From contig NZ_CP139970.1 of NCBI RefSeq assembly GCF_034424545.1, forward strand, positions 3,968,001-4,032,000: 64,000 nt of DNA, given 5' to 3'. This DNA is from Trinickia caryophylli. Its GTDB lineage: Bacteria > Pseudomonadota > Gammaproteobacteria > Burkholderiales > Burkholderiaceae. The notes beneath the pieces are model-generated. The model saw only the letters and a list, made by a program, of their open reading frames with translations. It searched no databases and was not told the origin of the DNA. Numbering within the stretch: the stretch's first letter is position 1; the number at the start of each line of letters is the position of its first letter. A program made the position numbers and the translations under genes. Below, piece after piece: positions 45,869 to 54,101 of this stretch.

Positions 45869-45904
45869 AAAGAAAACCCCGCAAGACCCAGGTCCAACGG
45901 GGTT
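45869..45904 (-). terminator. Terminator of tRNA-Leu
   Basis: AACCCCG (45875-45881) and CGGGGTT (45898-45904) pair across an inner GACC/GGTC stem, and the minus strand continues TTTTCTTT. It lies about 35 bp after the tRNA 3' end. Confidence 0.7.
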
Positions 45905-45939
45905 CCTCGAAACACACCGGCATCAGCCGAAACATCCTA

Positions 45940-46294
45940 TGGTGCCCGGGACCGGACTCGAACCGGCAAGCCGTTAGGCGGCGGATTTTCGTCACACTGC
46001 ATCTTTCGATGCCGACGCTGCAAGTGGATGCTTCGCCGTTTCGTGCGCTGGACTATGCCTTCGCCGTTGCGTGTGCACACGTACTGCGTATCACGTGTCA
46101 CATCGCATTAGGCGCCCCCCGTCTAGTCTCTACACCTTCCACCGCGCGCTGCGCGGGGCTTGGCTCGGCGTTGCCTCGTCGCCCGCTTCGCGGGGCAGGG
46201 GATTCACCGAATTTGAAGGGTTCTGCACCGGCCGTTTCCGGCCGGGCACTCAATTGCTCAAGTCCGCTATGTTTACCAATTTCATCACCCGGGC
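45940..46294 (-). tRNA. tRNA-Leu(UAA) interrupted by a group I intron
   Basis: The 5' exon (46294-46260, 35 nt) begins GCCCGGGTGATGAAATTGG and ends AGCGGACTT; the 3' exon (45989-45940, 50 nt) begins AAAATCCGC and ends CCCGGGCACCA. Joined, they make an 85-nt tRNA with a perfect acceptor stem (GCCCGGG/CCCGGGC), anticodon stem GCGGA/TCCGC, loop CTTAAAA (anticodon TAA), a long variable arm (GCCG/CGGC), T arm and encoded CCA. The intron lies after U34, as in cyanobacterial and plastid tRNA-Leu(UAA). A TAGAAT -10 box lies at 46307-46312. Confidence 0.93.
45990..46259 (-). ncRNA. Group I intron, IC3-like, 270 nt, no ORF
   Basis: Core elements are visible: R-like GTGTAGAGACTAGA (46122-46136 region), S-like AAGGCATAGTCC (46050-46061), CAAATTCGGTGAAT (46206-46219 region) and GAGGCAACGCCGAGCCAAGC. 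Several match segments I recall from the Azoarcus tRNA-Ile intron. P1 can form between exon ACTT and intron GAGT, with U:G at the 5' splice site. The last intron base is G. P2 (CCGGCCG/CGGCCGG) and P9 (GCATC/GATGC) both have GAAA loops. Self-splicing is expected but unproven. Confidence 0.92.
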
Positions 46295-46383
46295 AGGGCG
46301 GACGCGATTCTACCATCGGTCGGGCTCGCAGCACGCATCGAGACGCTCCGCTAAAATGGCCCGCCCGAGGCATCAATCCATCG

Positions 46384-46785
46384 ATGAAAACGACCAGAAC
46401 CCTTTCGCTCGTCGGCGCGCTGCTCGCGTCCACTTCGTTCGCAGGCTGTGCGCTTTACGAAAACCCGAGTGCCTGCGAGGCGCAGATGCGCACCCAGCTG
46501 ACGCAGCATGAACCGCAGCGCACGCTATCGGTGTCGCATGTTGCCGTCGGGATCGGCGGCGCGCGCATCGTCGTCGAGGGCGCGCTCGCGGCCAGGGCCT
46601 CCGCCGCCGGAGCCGCATCCGCACCGGCGACGTCGCTTGCCAAGGCGAAGCCGGCGCCGAAGCAGCCGACCGCCTTCGAATGCACGTTCGATGGCCGCAC
46701 GCTCGCCACGACGCACTGGCTCGCTCCGGCCGACATGGCTGCGACAGCCGGCGACGACGACGCGCGGGATATCGTTGGTGACTGA
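46384..46785 (+). CDS. Small lipoprotein, unknown function
   Basis: This 133-residue product has a lipoprotein signal with lipobox SFAGC at about residues 17-21. The mature part is Ala-rich with two Cys (PSACEAQ, FECTFDGR) and no named domain. A TAAAAT box lies at 46352-46357. Longer frames reaching back over the tRNA gene are not real. It is divergent from the tRNA. Confidence 0.7.
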   Translation: MKTTRTLSLVGALLASTSFAGCALYENPSACEAQMRTQLTQHEPQRTLSVSHVAVGIGGARIVVEGALAARASAAGAASAPATSLAKAKPAPKQPTAFECTFDGRTLATTHWLAPADMAATAGDDDARDIVGD

Positions 46786-46862
46786 GCGCAGCAGCCTGCA
46801 AGCCGCGCCAGTGGTAGGCTAGGTTTTGCTGGCCCAATATCGGGTGAACGGAGGAGGCGGCG

Positions 46863-47117
46863 ATGGACGGATACATAACGCATCGCATCGAAGGTATATC
46901 CGTCGACATCGAGATCGTGTATGCGCGGCCCCGGGGATTCACCGCGCGCTTCCGTGTCTTCGGCGACGAGCACGCCGGCCGCGGCGCCAAAGACGAACCC
47001 GATTGGCACGTCGTGCATGTGGCGCCCGGCGCGTTCGCGACCGAGGCCGAAGCAGAGGAGGCGGCGAAATCGGCGGCTCTCGCGCACATCCTGGCGCATG
47101 GGGCGCCTCGTGCCTGA
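46863..47117 (+). CDS. 84-residue conserved-looking protein, unknown function
   Basis: The product (MDGYITHRIEGISVDIEIVYA) is soluble, with a predicted beta-rich first half and a C-terminal Ala-rich helix. GGAGGAGG precedes the ATG. It sits 78 bp after the lipoprotein gene. I recognise no family. Confidence 0.65.
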   Translation: MDGYITHRIEGISVDIEIVYARPRGFTARFRVFGDEHAGRGAKDEPDWHVVHVAPGAFATEAEAEEAAKSAALAHILAHGAPRA

Positions 47118-47150
47118 ACGCATGCTTTGGACTACGGTTGGAAAGGTCCC

Positions 47151-47175
47151 CGGACGAGGGCGGCCGTCCGTTTTT
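47151..47175 (+). terminator. Terminator before bamC
   Basis: CGGAC and GTCCG pair and are followed by five T. An overlapping 9-bp inverted repeat (GGTCCCCGG 47145-47153 with CCGGGGACC 47187-47195) could form instead. Confidence 0.5.
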
Positions 47176-47203
47176 ACACATGGGTGCCGGGGACCGGTAA
47201 AAT
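47173..47203 (+). promoter_or_regulatory. Putative bamC promoter
   Basis: TTTACA or TTACAC at 47173-47179 and TAAAAT at 47198-47203 are 18-19 bp apart. The -35 overlaps the T-run of the upstream terminator. Confidence 0.4.
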
Positions 47204-47258
47204 GCGCGGCTGATCCACGGAAATACCGCCGTGGCGAAAGCGCAAGGATTCCCCGAAC

Positions 47259-48464
47259 ATGATTGATTTCCGCTTTACCTCGCGGTTCGCAATGCTCGTT
47301 GTGGCCGGCGGCCTCGTTGCCGCCTGCAGTTCGCCCTCGCCGACGCAAGTCGACTACAAGAGCGACTCGAAGTCGAAGCAGGCGTCGCTCGCCGTCCCGC
47401 CGAATCTGCTCGAGGAAACATCCGATCAGCGCTCGCTGCCCCCGCAGGGCGGCCAGACCTCGCTCTCGAGCCTGCAGCAGGTCCAAAAGGCGGCGCCGCC
47501 GCAGAACGCCGTCGTGCCGACGGTCGCCGGCATGCACCTGCAGCGCGACGGCACGGAGAGCTGGCTTGTCGTCGACAACCGTACTCCGGATCAGGTCTGG
47601 GCGCAGGTGCGCCGCTTCTGGCAGGAGCAGGGCTTTCTGCTCGTTGTCGATCAGCGCAACAAGCATGTAATGGAAACCGACTGGAACGAAACGCGTCCGC
47701 AGGTGAACCAGGGCTTGATCCGCAATACGCTGTCGAAGGCGATGGGCAACTCGTACGTGGCGGCGGAGCGCAACAAGTTCCGCACGCGGCTCGAAAGCGC
47801 GCCGAACGGCGGCACGTATGTGTTCGTGAGCCAGAAGGGCATGCGCGAGGCCCTGAGCGGCGTGCACAACGACACGTCGACGTGGGAGCCGAAGCCGAAC
47901 GATCCCGCGCTCGAGACCGAGTACCTGAAGCGGCTGATGTCGGCGCTCGCGCTCGCGGAGTCGCGCGGCGGCATGGCGCCGCCGATCGACGAGCCGGCCG
48001 AGGACACGGCCGCCGAGGAAAAGACACCGGGTAAGGGCACGCCTTCGGACGCGGCTGCGGTAGCGGCCCGCAACGCAGCGGTGTCGAACTCGGGCAAGGG
48101 CGCGACGATGGAGGCTGCCGACGCACCGTCGGAACTGATGCTTGCCGACTCCTACGACAACGCCTGGATTCGCGTGGGCATCGCGCTCGATCGTTCGAAC
48201 TTCACCGTCGACAACAAAGATCGCGAGCATGGGCTCTACTTCATCCGCTACGTCGATCCCAAGGACCTGAGCGCCGACGAGCAAGGCTTCTGGAGCCAGG
48301 TCTTCCACGGCAAGAAAGAGAAGATCGCCAAGCAGTACCGCGTCAACGTTCGCGCAGTCACGGCGTCGGAAACGCGTGTGGCCATCGTCGATGCACAGGG
48401 CAATGTCGAAGCCACGCGGCCTGCCAAGCAGATCATAGGTCTTATCGGCGATCAGCTCCATTGA
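47259..48464 (+). CDS. bamC: Outer-membrane protein assembly factor BamC
   Basis: This 401-residue lipoprotein has lipobox GLVAAC and an N-terminal unstructured region (YKSDSKSKQASLAVPPNLL) that contacts BamD in E. coli. Two helix-grip domains follow, marked by WLVVDNRTPDQVWAQVRRFW and ELMLADSYDNAWIRVGIALDR. BamC belongs to the beta-barrel assembly machine. It is longer than E. coli BamC (344) because of an Ala/Glu-rich linker near residues 245-280. Confidence 0.92.
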   Translation: MIDFRFTSRFAMLVVAGGLVAACSSPSPTQVDYKSDSKSKQASLAVPPNLLEETSDQRSLPPQGGQTSLSSLQQVQKAAPPQNAVVPTVAGMHLQRDGTESWLVVDNRTPDQVWAQVRRFWQEQGFLLVVDQRNKHVMETDWNETRPQVNQGLIRNTLSKAMGNSYVAAERNKFRTRLESAPNGGTYVFVSQKGMREALSGVHNDTSTWEPKPNDPALETEYLKRLMSALALAESRGGMAPPIDEPAEDTAAEEKTPGKGTPSDAAAVAARNAAVSNSGKGATMEAADAPSELMLADSYDNAWIRVGIALDRSNFTVDNKDREHGLYFIRYVDPKDLSADEQGFWSQVFHGKKEKIAKQYRVNVRAVTASETRVAIVDAQGNVEATRPAKQIIGLIGDQLH

Positions 48465-48511
48465 CGCCACGACCGCACGGCTGGCAATAGCTGTAATAAC
48501 GGAAGCAGACA

Positions 48512-48541
48512 ATGACCCGCCGCCAGGCGGGTCATTTTTTT
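48512..48541 (+). terminator. Terminator of bamC
   Basis: ATGACCCGCC and GGCGGGTCAT form a perfect 10-bp stem followed by seven T. Confidence 0.9.
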
Positions 48542-48980
48542 GGGGGGCGATGAGGCCGGATCACGCGCGATGCGCGGCCGGCGTCACGTGACGTTACCCC
48601 GTAACATTCGGCCATTTTCGATGCGCGCGCCCCGCGTGCGGACTATTTTTTCTCGTGAATCAACGGCTTGCGCCGCACTTGGGCGCTGGCATGCAAGCTG
48701 CTCATGCTTCGCCCCGAACTCGGGTGGAAAGGGAGCGTCGAGGGCAGGGCCGGACGTTTCGCGCGTCGGCGGTTCTTTGCACAAAAAAGCCGGTGATTCG
48801 ATAGCACGCCGAGTCTGCGGCAGTCCCCGGTTTGCGTTCATGGCTCGCACGCCCAACGGCATGCGATGCCCCGCTGGCCCCGTCGCCTATCCTCGTAAGG
48901 CGACGGTTTCGCCCGCGCTCTCCGGAGTGCGGGCTTTTTTCGTTGGCGTCCCGGTCTTGCCGACTCGCGGCGTCAATGCG
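48542..48980. other. Intergenic region holding a candidate small RNA
   Basis: No gene is supported. After the bamC terminator, a second plus-strand terminator at 48911-48936 has no coding gene before it. TTGCAC near 48777 with a weak GATAGC 17 bp later could start a transcript of about 130 nt that includes the hairpin CGTCGCCT...AGGCGACG. Confidence 0.4.
48911..48936 (+). terminator. Orphan rho-independent terminator
   Basis: GCCCGCGCTC and GAGTGCGGGC pair with one G:T and are followed by six T. It is oriented to the plus strand and is not needed by any gene seen. Confidence 0.75.
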
Positions 48981-49238
48981 TCAATGGGTCGTGTTGGGCA
49001 CGTCGAGGATCAGGATGATGGTCCAGTCCGCTTCGCCGTCGTGATGGTATTGGCGTTCCGCGACGATGAACGGCTGCTGCTTGCCGGCCGGCCCGAGAAA
49101 AAGCACGTCGCCTTCCATCGGCAGGCACTCGATGGGAGGCAGGGCAAGAAACGCTTCCTGCGAGCCGCGCGGTACGAGCTTTTCGATTTTGCGAGAGGCC
49201 GCTTCTGTCCATTCGATATCGAGCTGAATGTTGCTCAT
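48981..49238 (-). CDS. 85-residue soluble protein, unknown function
   Basis: The product MSNIQLDIEWTEAASRKIEKL has no signal peptide and a beta-rich C-terminal half (DWTIILILDVPN). GGAGGAAAGC directly before the ATG is an excellent ribosome site. I recognise no domain. Confidence 0.7.
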   Translation of the reverse strand: MSNIQLDIEWTEAASRKIEKLVPRGSQEAFLALPPIECLPMEGDVLFLGPAGKQQPFIVAERQYHHDGEADWTIILILDVPNTTH

Positions 49239-49323
49239 GCTTTCCTCCGCACCAGAGGTGCGCGCAAGTGGCGAAGAGTGATGGGAGCGCGACTTTAGCA
49301 CATCGTCGAAGCCGCACGCCGAC

Positions 49324-49359
49324 GAAAAAAAGCCGACACCGGCGAGGCCGGAGTCGGCT
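49324..49359 (-). terminator. Terminator of the small exported protein gene
   Basis: AGCCGACnCCGGC and its complement pair around a 3-base loop, and the minus strand continues with seven T. Confidence 0.85.
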
Positions 49360-49397
49360 CATGCATCGACGCGCGGCATGAGCCGCGCGGCCGCGCT

Positions 49398-49667
49398 TTA
49401 CTCGCTCGCAGCGGCGGGCGCTTGCGCGCCGGACGCCGCCTTCTTGTGCTTCATCGCCTTCTTGTGAGCGCGCATCGGCTTATGTTGCTTCATTGGCATC
49501 TGTTGCGGCTGCATTTCCTGCTGGGCTTGCAGCGATTGCGCGCGCTGCTCCACCTCGGCAGCCCTTGCCGGGTCGGTGCTCATCGTCACGCCGCCCTCGC
49601 TTTGCGCATAGGCTGCGCCGGCCAGCATCGAAAGGGAAACCAAGACAGTCAGGGACGCTTTCTTCAT
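49398..49667 (-). CDS. Small exported basic protein
   Basis: This 89-residue precursor has a signal peptide (MKKASLTVLVSLSMLAGAAYA) and a mature chain rich in Gln, Met, Lys and His (QEMQPQQMPMKQHKPMRAHKK). GGAGG lies upstream. It is followed by a strong terminator and is probably monocistronic. Function is unknown; metal or polyanion binding would be guesses. Confidence 0.7.
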   Translation of the reverse strand: MKKASLTVLVSLSMLAGAAYAQSEGGVTMSTDPARAAEVEQRAQSLQAQQEMQPQQMPMKQHKPMRAHKKAMKHKKAASGAQAPAAASE

Positions 49668-49848
49668 TATTTGCCTCCGTGCGAAAAAGTGGATCGGTGG
49701 TTGGCCCAGCTGCTGCCCGTCCTGCCGGACACTGCTTTGCATTCTAGCGAGCATAGGCCCTCATAAGACACTTCATGTGCAGCAAAAGCGACGGTTCGTT
49801 ACGTCTGGTTACATGTCGCGGCGCTCACCGGCTATTCCATGCATTCTT

Positions 49849-50637
49849 TCAAAACCATCCCAATGCCCGATACGCATGGAATTGCGCGAGGCCGATCAAC
49901 TCGTGCAATGCGATATTGGCATTCACGAGATTCGACAGACGCGGCAGTAGGCCGCGCCGGACGTGGCGTGCATTTGCGATGACCGGCTGCGGCGTCAATC
50001 CGAATCGATCGAAATCGAGCATAGCGCGTGGCATGTGATAAGCCGATGTAACGAGAATCAACGAATCGTAATGTCGCTGGCGCAGCATACGTGCCACGTA
50101 TTGGGCATTTTCATAAGTATTGCCGCTCCTGTTTTCGAGCAGCAGATCGCTGCGGGCAACGCCCAGGCGCAGCAGGTAGGGCGCGTAAGTATCCGCTTCG
50201 CTCGCCTCGTGCCGCTGTGGGTTGCCGCCGCTCACGAGCACGGTGCAGCGGGCGTGCGGTAGTTGCCGTTTGCATTGGGCATAGAGGCCCGCCGACTTGG
50301 TGATGCGCAACAGGGCGTCGTGCTTCGGCACGAGAGTATCGTCGTCGTATTCGGTCCCGCTGCCGAGCATCACGATGACGGTGTCGGACGCGAACCGCGG
50401 CTGTGGAGTATCGGGTGCGCCGCGCTGCGCCCAGTCGAGCAGCGGCGCGCAGAGCCAGCCTGCGGCGAGGAGCCACAGCACGATGGCGGCCAGTGCCGCG
50501 ATGAGCGGGCGTGCACGGCGCCCCAGCAGAAAAACTGCGGAAAAAAGCGCGAAGAAGATGAATAAGATCAATTCGAATGCGGTATGGTATGGGTTTGGGA
50601 TCCAGGAACGGGCCGGCCTTGGCCGGTCGCGGCGCAC
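49849..50637 (-). CDS. YdcF/SanA-family (DUF218) membrane protein
   Basis: This 262-residue protein has two N-terminal membrane spans (residues about 20-65) and a DUF218 domain with the family motifs VMLGSGTEYD, LVSGGNP, ENRSGNTYENAQY and LVTSAYHMPRAM. Relatives (ElyC, SanA, YdcF) act in envelope maintenance. The GTG start is the most upstream option and has no strong ribosome site, so the true start may be some codons later. Confidence 0.85.
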   Translation of the reverse strand: MRRDRPRPARSWIPNPYHTAFELILFIFFALFSAVFLLGRRARPLIAALAAIVLWLLAAGWLCAPLLDWAQRGAPDTPQPRFASDTVIVMLGSGTEYDDDTLVPKHDALLRITKSAGLYAQCKRQLPHARCTVLVSGGNPQRHEASEADTYAPYLLRLGVARSDLLLENRSGNTYENAQYVARMLRQRHYDSLILVTSAYHMPRAMLDFDRFGLTPQPVIANARHVRRGLLPRLSNLVNANIALHELIGLAQFHAYRALGWF

Positions 50638-50829
50638 CGGGCGATTGTGCCCGGTGAAACGGGGCGCCGCATCCTCGAGACGCTCCGTATCCCCGGAGTA
50701 TCGATGAAACGGCTGCGGCGCTCACGCGCGGAGCCGTCCTTTCGCGGTGGCGGCGGGCTCTGTGGGCTAGACCCAAGGGGCGTGGCGCCTTTGCTGAGGG
50801 AGACAGCGGCACTTGAAGAATGAGTCGAG

Positions 50830-51147
50830 ATGACCACGTATTCGAATGAAGCGGTACTCGAAGCCCTCCGGCGGGTCCAATATCGGCAGGTTCCTTGGGC
50901 GCGCCGTCCCGGCGTGTTCGAGCACTTGCGCGGCCTCGGCTTGATGGAGACGGCGCGCCAGCGCACCGTCGCACCGAGCGCGGGCTTTCATGCGCCTGTC
51001 GACATCGCAGTGCTGACCGACAAGGGGCGCGCCGAATTCGCCCGTCTGGCGCAGGAAGAGCGTTCGTTGGGCTGGGCGCGCCTGCGCACCGATACCTATT
51101 TGCCGAAGACGGCTGGCGCCGCCGCGGACGCCGACGCCGCACGCTGA
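50830..51147 (+). CDS. 105-residue protein, unknown function
   Basis: The product MTTYSNEAVLEALRRVQYRQV is soluble, with helical segments and a pattern (VLTDKGRAEFARLAQEE) reminiscent of a small winged-helix protein. No strong ribosome site is visible. It stands alone between a minus-strand gene pair. Confidence 0.55.
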   Translation: MTTYSNEAVLEALRRVQYRQVPWARRPGVFEHLRGLGLMETARQRTVAPSAGFHAPVDIAVLTDKGRAEFARLAQEERSLGWARLRTDTYLPKTAGAAADADAAR

Positions 51148-51166
51148 CAAGCGATGCCGCTTCGGC

Positions 51167-51198
51167 AAAAAAAAGCCCGTATCGCGAGGATACGGGCT
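51167..51198 (-). terminator. Terminator on the minus strand
   Basis: AGCCCGTATC and GATACGGGCT pair around GCGAG, and the minus strand continues with eight T. It serves the gene at 51306-51623. Confidence 0.8.
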
Positions 51199-51305
51199 AC
51201 CGGATGTATTTCTGCTGCCACAGTGCTCATGGCACTGATTCCGACTCGCGGGCGCGCCGGCAGTTCCCCGGATCCGCATCGTCTCGCGTAAACATTCGCA
51301 CTCGT

Positions 51306-51623
51306 TCAGCGGCGCTCGACGAGGCCGTGCGCGCGCGGCGCCGAAGAAGGCTGCGCCGCGCCCGTCTCGGGCCGCATTTGGGCATTGCGGGCGATATCGC
51401 TGCGCAAATCGCCACGCGGGGCGTCGACGGGAGGTGAGGCCTGCGTGCGCGGGGGGCGCGCTCGAGGCGCCCGAGCCTGCGCCACAGGCTCGTCGGGGTC
51501 ACCGCCTTGTGCCGGATGGACCAGCACGGCGATTGCCGCCATGACGAGCACACCGCCCACGATCAGCGGGGCTCGTTTTGCGATAGCGCTTGGCCGCAAG
51601 CCACGGAAATGACTCGTGTGCAT
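51306..51623 (-). CDS. Small membrane-anchored proline-rich protein
   Basis: This 105-residue product has one hydrophobic span near residues 20-38 (APLIVGGVLVMAAIAVLVHP) followed by an Ala/Pro/Arg-rich, probably periplasmic disordered tail. The ribosome site is weak; the downstream terminator supports transcription. I recognise no family. Confidence 0.5.
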   Translation of the reverse strand: MHTSHFRGLRPSAIAKRAPLIVGGVLVMAAIAVLVHPAQGGDPDEPVAQARAPRARPPRTQASPPVDAPRGDLRSDIARNAQMRPETGAAQPSSAPRAHGLVERR

Positions 51624-51706
51624 ACCAATCACGGTATGCGCGGCCACGAAAGCGCGCTGTAAATATTAGTAAATGGATGTTTCGTTCGGCTCGAGCGCGA
51701 GGCTGC

Positions 51707-52108
51707 TCAGGCCATTTTGACGGGTGCCCGCCACGATTCGGGGTTGGTCCAGAACGCGCCGCGCAGGCGGTCCCGGCTCGGCGGCGCGGGCGGCTTGGCG
51801 GCGCAGGAGCCGACGCGTCCGCGCAGCGAGATCTGGCGGCCGCAGGTGGACAGGCGCTTGACGATTTCGGCGAGCGTGCCGTCGGCTTGCCATTCGTCGA
51901 AACGGCGCCGGCAGGTCGGGGGGGAGGGATAGCGGCCCGGCAGCTTCGACCAGCCTTCGCCGGTCGACAGCACCCAGAGCACGGCGTTGACGACTGCGCG
52001 GGCTTCCACCCTGGGCCGCCCGCGACGCTCGGTTCGTGCGGGCTCCGCACAGAACAACGCTTCGACCAGCGCCCACTCGTTATCTCTCAAATCGTCGAAC
52101 AGCATCAT
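51707..52108 (-). CDS. Orphan IS5-type transposase N-terminal (DUF4096-like) protein
   Basis: Residues 5-90 match the DNA-binding N-terminal domain of IS5-group transposases (LRDNEWALVEALF, RRGRPRVEARAVVNAVLWVLSTG, RRFDEWQADGTLAEIV). The DDE catalytic part is absent: residues 91-133 are unrelated and Pro/Arg-rich. GGTGAGGAC precedes the ATG, and no terminal inverted repeats were seen. It may be an insertion-sequence remnant or a domesticated DNA-binding protein. Confidence 0.7.
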   Translation of the reverse strand: MMLFDDLRDNEWALVEALFCAEPARTERRGRPRVEARAVVNAVLWVLSTGEGWSKLPGRYPSPPTCRRRFDEWQADGTLAEIVKRLSTCGRQISLRGRVGSCAAKPPAPPSRDRLRGAFWTNPESWRAPVKMA

Positions 52109-52984
52109 GTCCTCACCTCAGCGAAACTGACCCCGGTGCGCTGCCCCGCGCCGCGCACTTCCGAGACACTCGGTAAATCGAGTGCCGAGCGAGCCGGGTG
52201 TTGCCGCGAGCGATATCTGGATTATCGAGCGCGGAGTCGGCCGGTCTCGGCGCGCCCAGTCACGCACGAAGCGTGCCACCGCAGTCGAAAATGCCGCAAA
52301 GCCGCATTGCGGCGGGCTTGCCGGGATGTCAGCCAGGGGCGTATAAGACGCCAAAACGAGGGGTGCGAAAATCGGGACAATCACCAATCTTGTGCAGTCG
52401 GGCTCCCCTGGGGTGCGATCGCGCTCGTTTATTGCGACGCGGCAAATGGCCTCGGCCTGCCGCGCCGGTCTCCGGCCCATCTCAATGGGCACCACCCTGG
52501 GAGTGTGTCGTTGCGTCTTTGCGAGTGCAGCATAAAAAGCTGCCGGACAGTCGCATCGACCGCGCGCGGCGCGAAGACGGCCGTCGGTTGGGTGTTGCGC
52601 GCGAACGGCGCATCGCCGGTGCCGAGGTGCTGCTTTGCGTCAATCTCGCGCGCGATGCGCGGGCGTCTCGGCGTGCACCAGTGGGCTGCGCGACGCGTAT
52701 GAGGTTTGCGCATCGCCCCGGCGTCACCCTCGGCGTACCCCCCGGCGTACCCCCCGTTTACGCACCCCATGTTTTTGCGTAAGATGACGTTCAGTCACGC
52801 GGCGTCTTCTCCGGAGTACCGCCGCATCGTCCGGTTGGGCTTGGCTCGATGGTTGTCCGATTCGCCGCCCCCCGGTCCGTGCTCCCATCAATATGACCGA
52901 TCAAAATCGGGCGAGCGCGTCTTCAGTTCCATATTCGTCTGTTTGATCCGGTTCGTTTGACCACACAGGGTCTGGCCTAGCTGC
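52109..52984. other. Long intergenic region before scpB
   Basis: These 876 bp hold no credible gene. Features seen are a tandem duplication of GGCGTACCCCCC at 52733-52756 and a promoter at 52757-52785, leaving a leader of about 190 nt before scpB. The rest could be decayed DNA next to the IS5-type remnant. Confidence 0.55.
52757..52785 (+). promoter_or_regulatory. Putative scpB promoter
   Basis: TTTACG at 52757-52762 and TAAGAT at 52780-52785 are separated by 17 bp. Confidence 0.5.
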
Positions 52985-54040
52985 ATGAATACCCAAGAGG
53001 CGAAGATCGTCCTCGAGACTGCTTTGATCTGCGCGCAGGAACCGCTGAAAGTCGGTGACTTGCGCAAGCTTTTCGCCGACGGCGTGTCGGCGGACACAGT
53101 CCGTGCGTTACTTGAGGATTTGCGGAGCGAGTGGTCCGGTCGCGGCGTCGAGCTCGTTGCGCTCGCATCGGGATGGCGGTTCCAAAGCAAGCCCGCGATG
53201 CGGACTTATCTCGATCGCCTGCATCCCGAAAAGCCGCCCAAGTACTCGCGTGCGGTACTGGAGACGCTCGCCATCATCGCGTATCGGCAGCCGGTCACGC
53301 GCGGCGACATCGAGGAAATACGCGGTGTGACCGTCAATACGCAAGTGATCAAGCAGCTCGAGGATCGTAACTGGATCGAGGTGATCGGTCATCGCGACGT
53401 GCCCGGGCGACCGGCGCTTTATGCGACGACCAAGCAGTTTCTCGACGACCTGGGGCTGAAGGCGCTCGACGAGCTGCCGCCGCTCGAAGATCCGGCTGCT
53501 CAGCTGGAAGGAAGCCCGCTCGCGCAGCACGCGATCGAATTCCCGGAAGAGGTGCAGGCCGATGCGTCGGTCGATCCGAACCATGCCGGGAGTGACGGCC
53601 AAGCCGGCGACGGGGGCGAACCTGCGCCGCAGGAGGCGGGCACGCAGCCCGAGCGAGATGGCCATGTTGCAGCGTCCGGCGCCGAGCACGATTTATGCGG
53701 AAGCGAGGTGCAGGCACCCGTGGACGGCGTGCGGGCTGGAGCTGGCGGCGGCTTGGCCGGGCCCGGGGAGGTGGCGGCTGCCACCGCGCCCGACGGAGCC
53801 GGCTCGCAATCCGAGGCAAACGTTGCCGAACCGCTGCAAGGCACCGGTGCGGATGCCGGTGCCGACAACGAGGTGCCGCAGGCGCCTGGTGCGACCCAAT
53901 CCGAACACGACGCCGGCACCGTGCCTTTTGCGCACGACCTGCACGCCGTCGAGCCACGGAATCCGCTCGAGAGCGGTGCTCCCGATGATGTGGCCGAGGA
54001 CGAATTTCCGGGCGATCTGCCCGCGTCCCGGCGTGCCTGA
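52985..54040 (+). CDS. scpB: Segregation and condensation protein B
   Basis: The first 180 residues are ScpB: two winged helices with [30 protein letters not shown] and [25 protein letters not shown]. ScpB joins ScpA and SMC in the condensin complex. The remaining 170 residues are acidic, Gly/Ala/Glu-rich and probably disordered, about doubling the usual length. It leads into rluB as in other Burkholderiales. Confidence 0.94.
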   Translation: MNTQEAKIVLETALICAQEPLKVGDLRKLFADGVSADTVRALLEDLRSEWSGRGVELVALASGWRFQSKPAMRTYLDRLHPEKPPKYSRAVLETLAIIAYRQPVTRGDIEEIRGVTVNTQVIKQLEDRNWIEVIGHRDVPGRPALYATTKQFLDDLGLKALDELPPLEDPAAQLEGSPLAQHAIEFPEEVQADASVDPNHAGSDGQAGDGGEPAPQEAGTQPERDGHVAASGAEHDLCGSEVQAPVDGVRAGAGGGLAGPGEVAAATAPDGAGSQSEANVAEPLQGTGADAGADNEVPQAPGATQSEHDAGTVPFAHDLHAVEPRNPLESGAPDDVAEDEFPGDLPASRRA

Positions 54041-54101
54041 GATAACCGAATTTTTGCCGCGCCCGAGCCGGGCGCGAGCTTCCTGACATTTCGAGGTTGT
54101 T

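Noticed and set aside
45940..45993. tRNA-Leu 3' fragment as an integration scar (att site)
   Set aside because: The 3' half alone looks like an integrase target, but the matching 5' half lies 270 bp away in the right orientation and the insert has group I intron core motifs.
45862..46785. 307-codon open frame ending in the lipoprotein
   Set aside because: Its first 174 codons run antisense through the tRNA gene and intron; the real start is the ATG at 46384 before a lipoprotein signal.
46455..48512. 685-codon frame antisense to bamC and upstream genes
   Set aside because: Crosses several plus-strand genes and terminators and has no recognisable domain.
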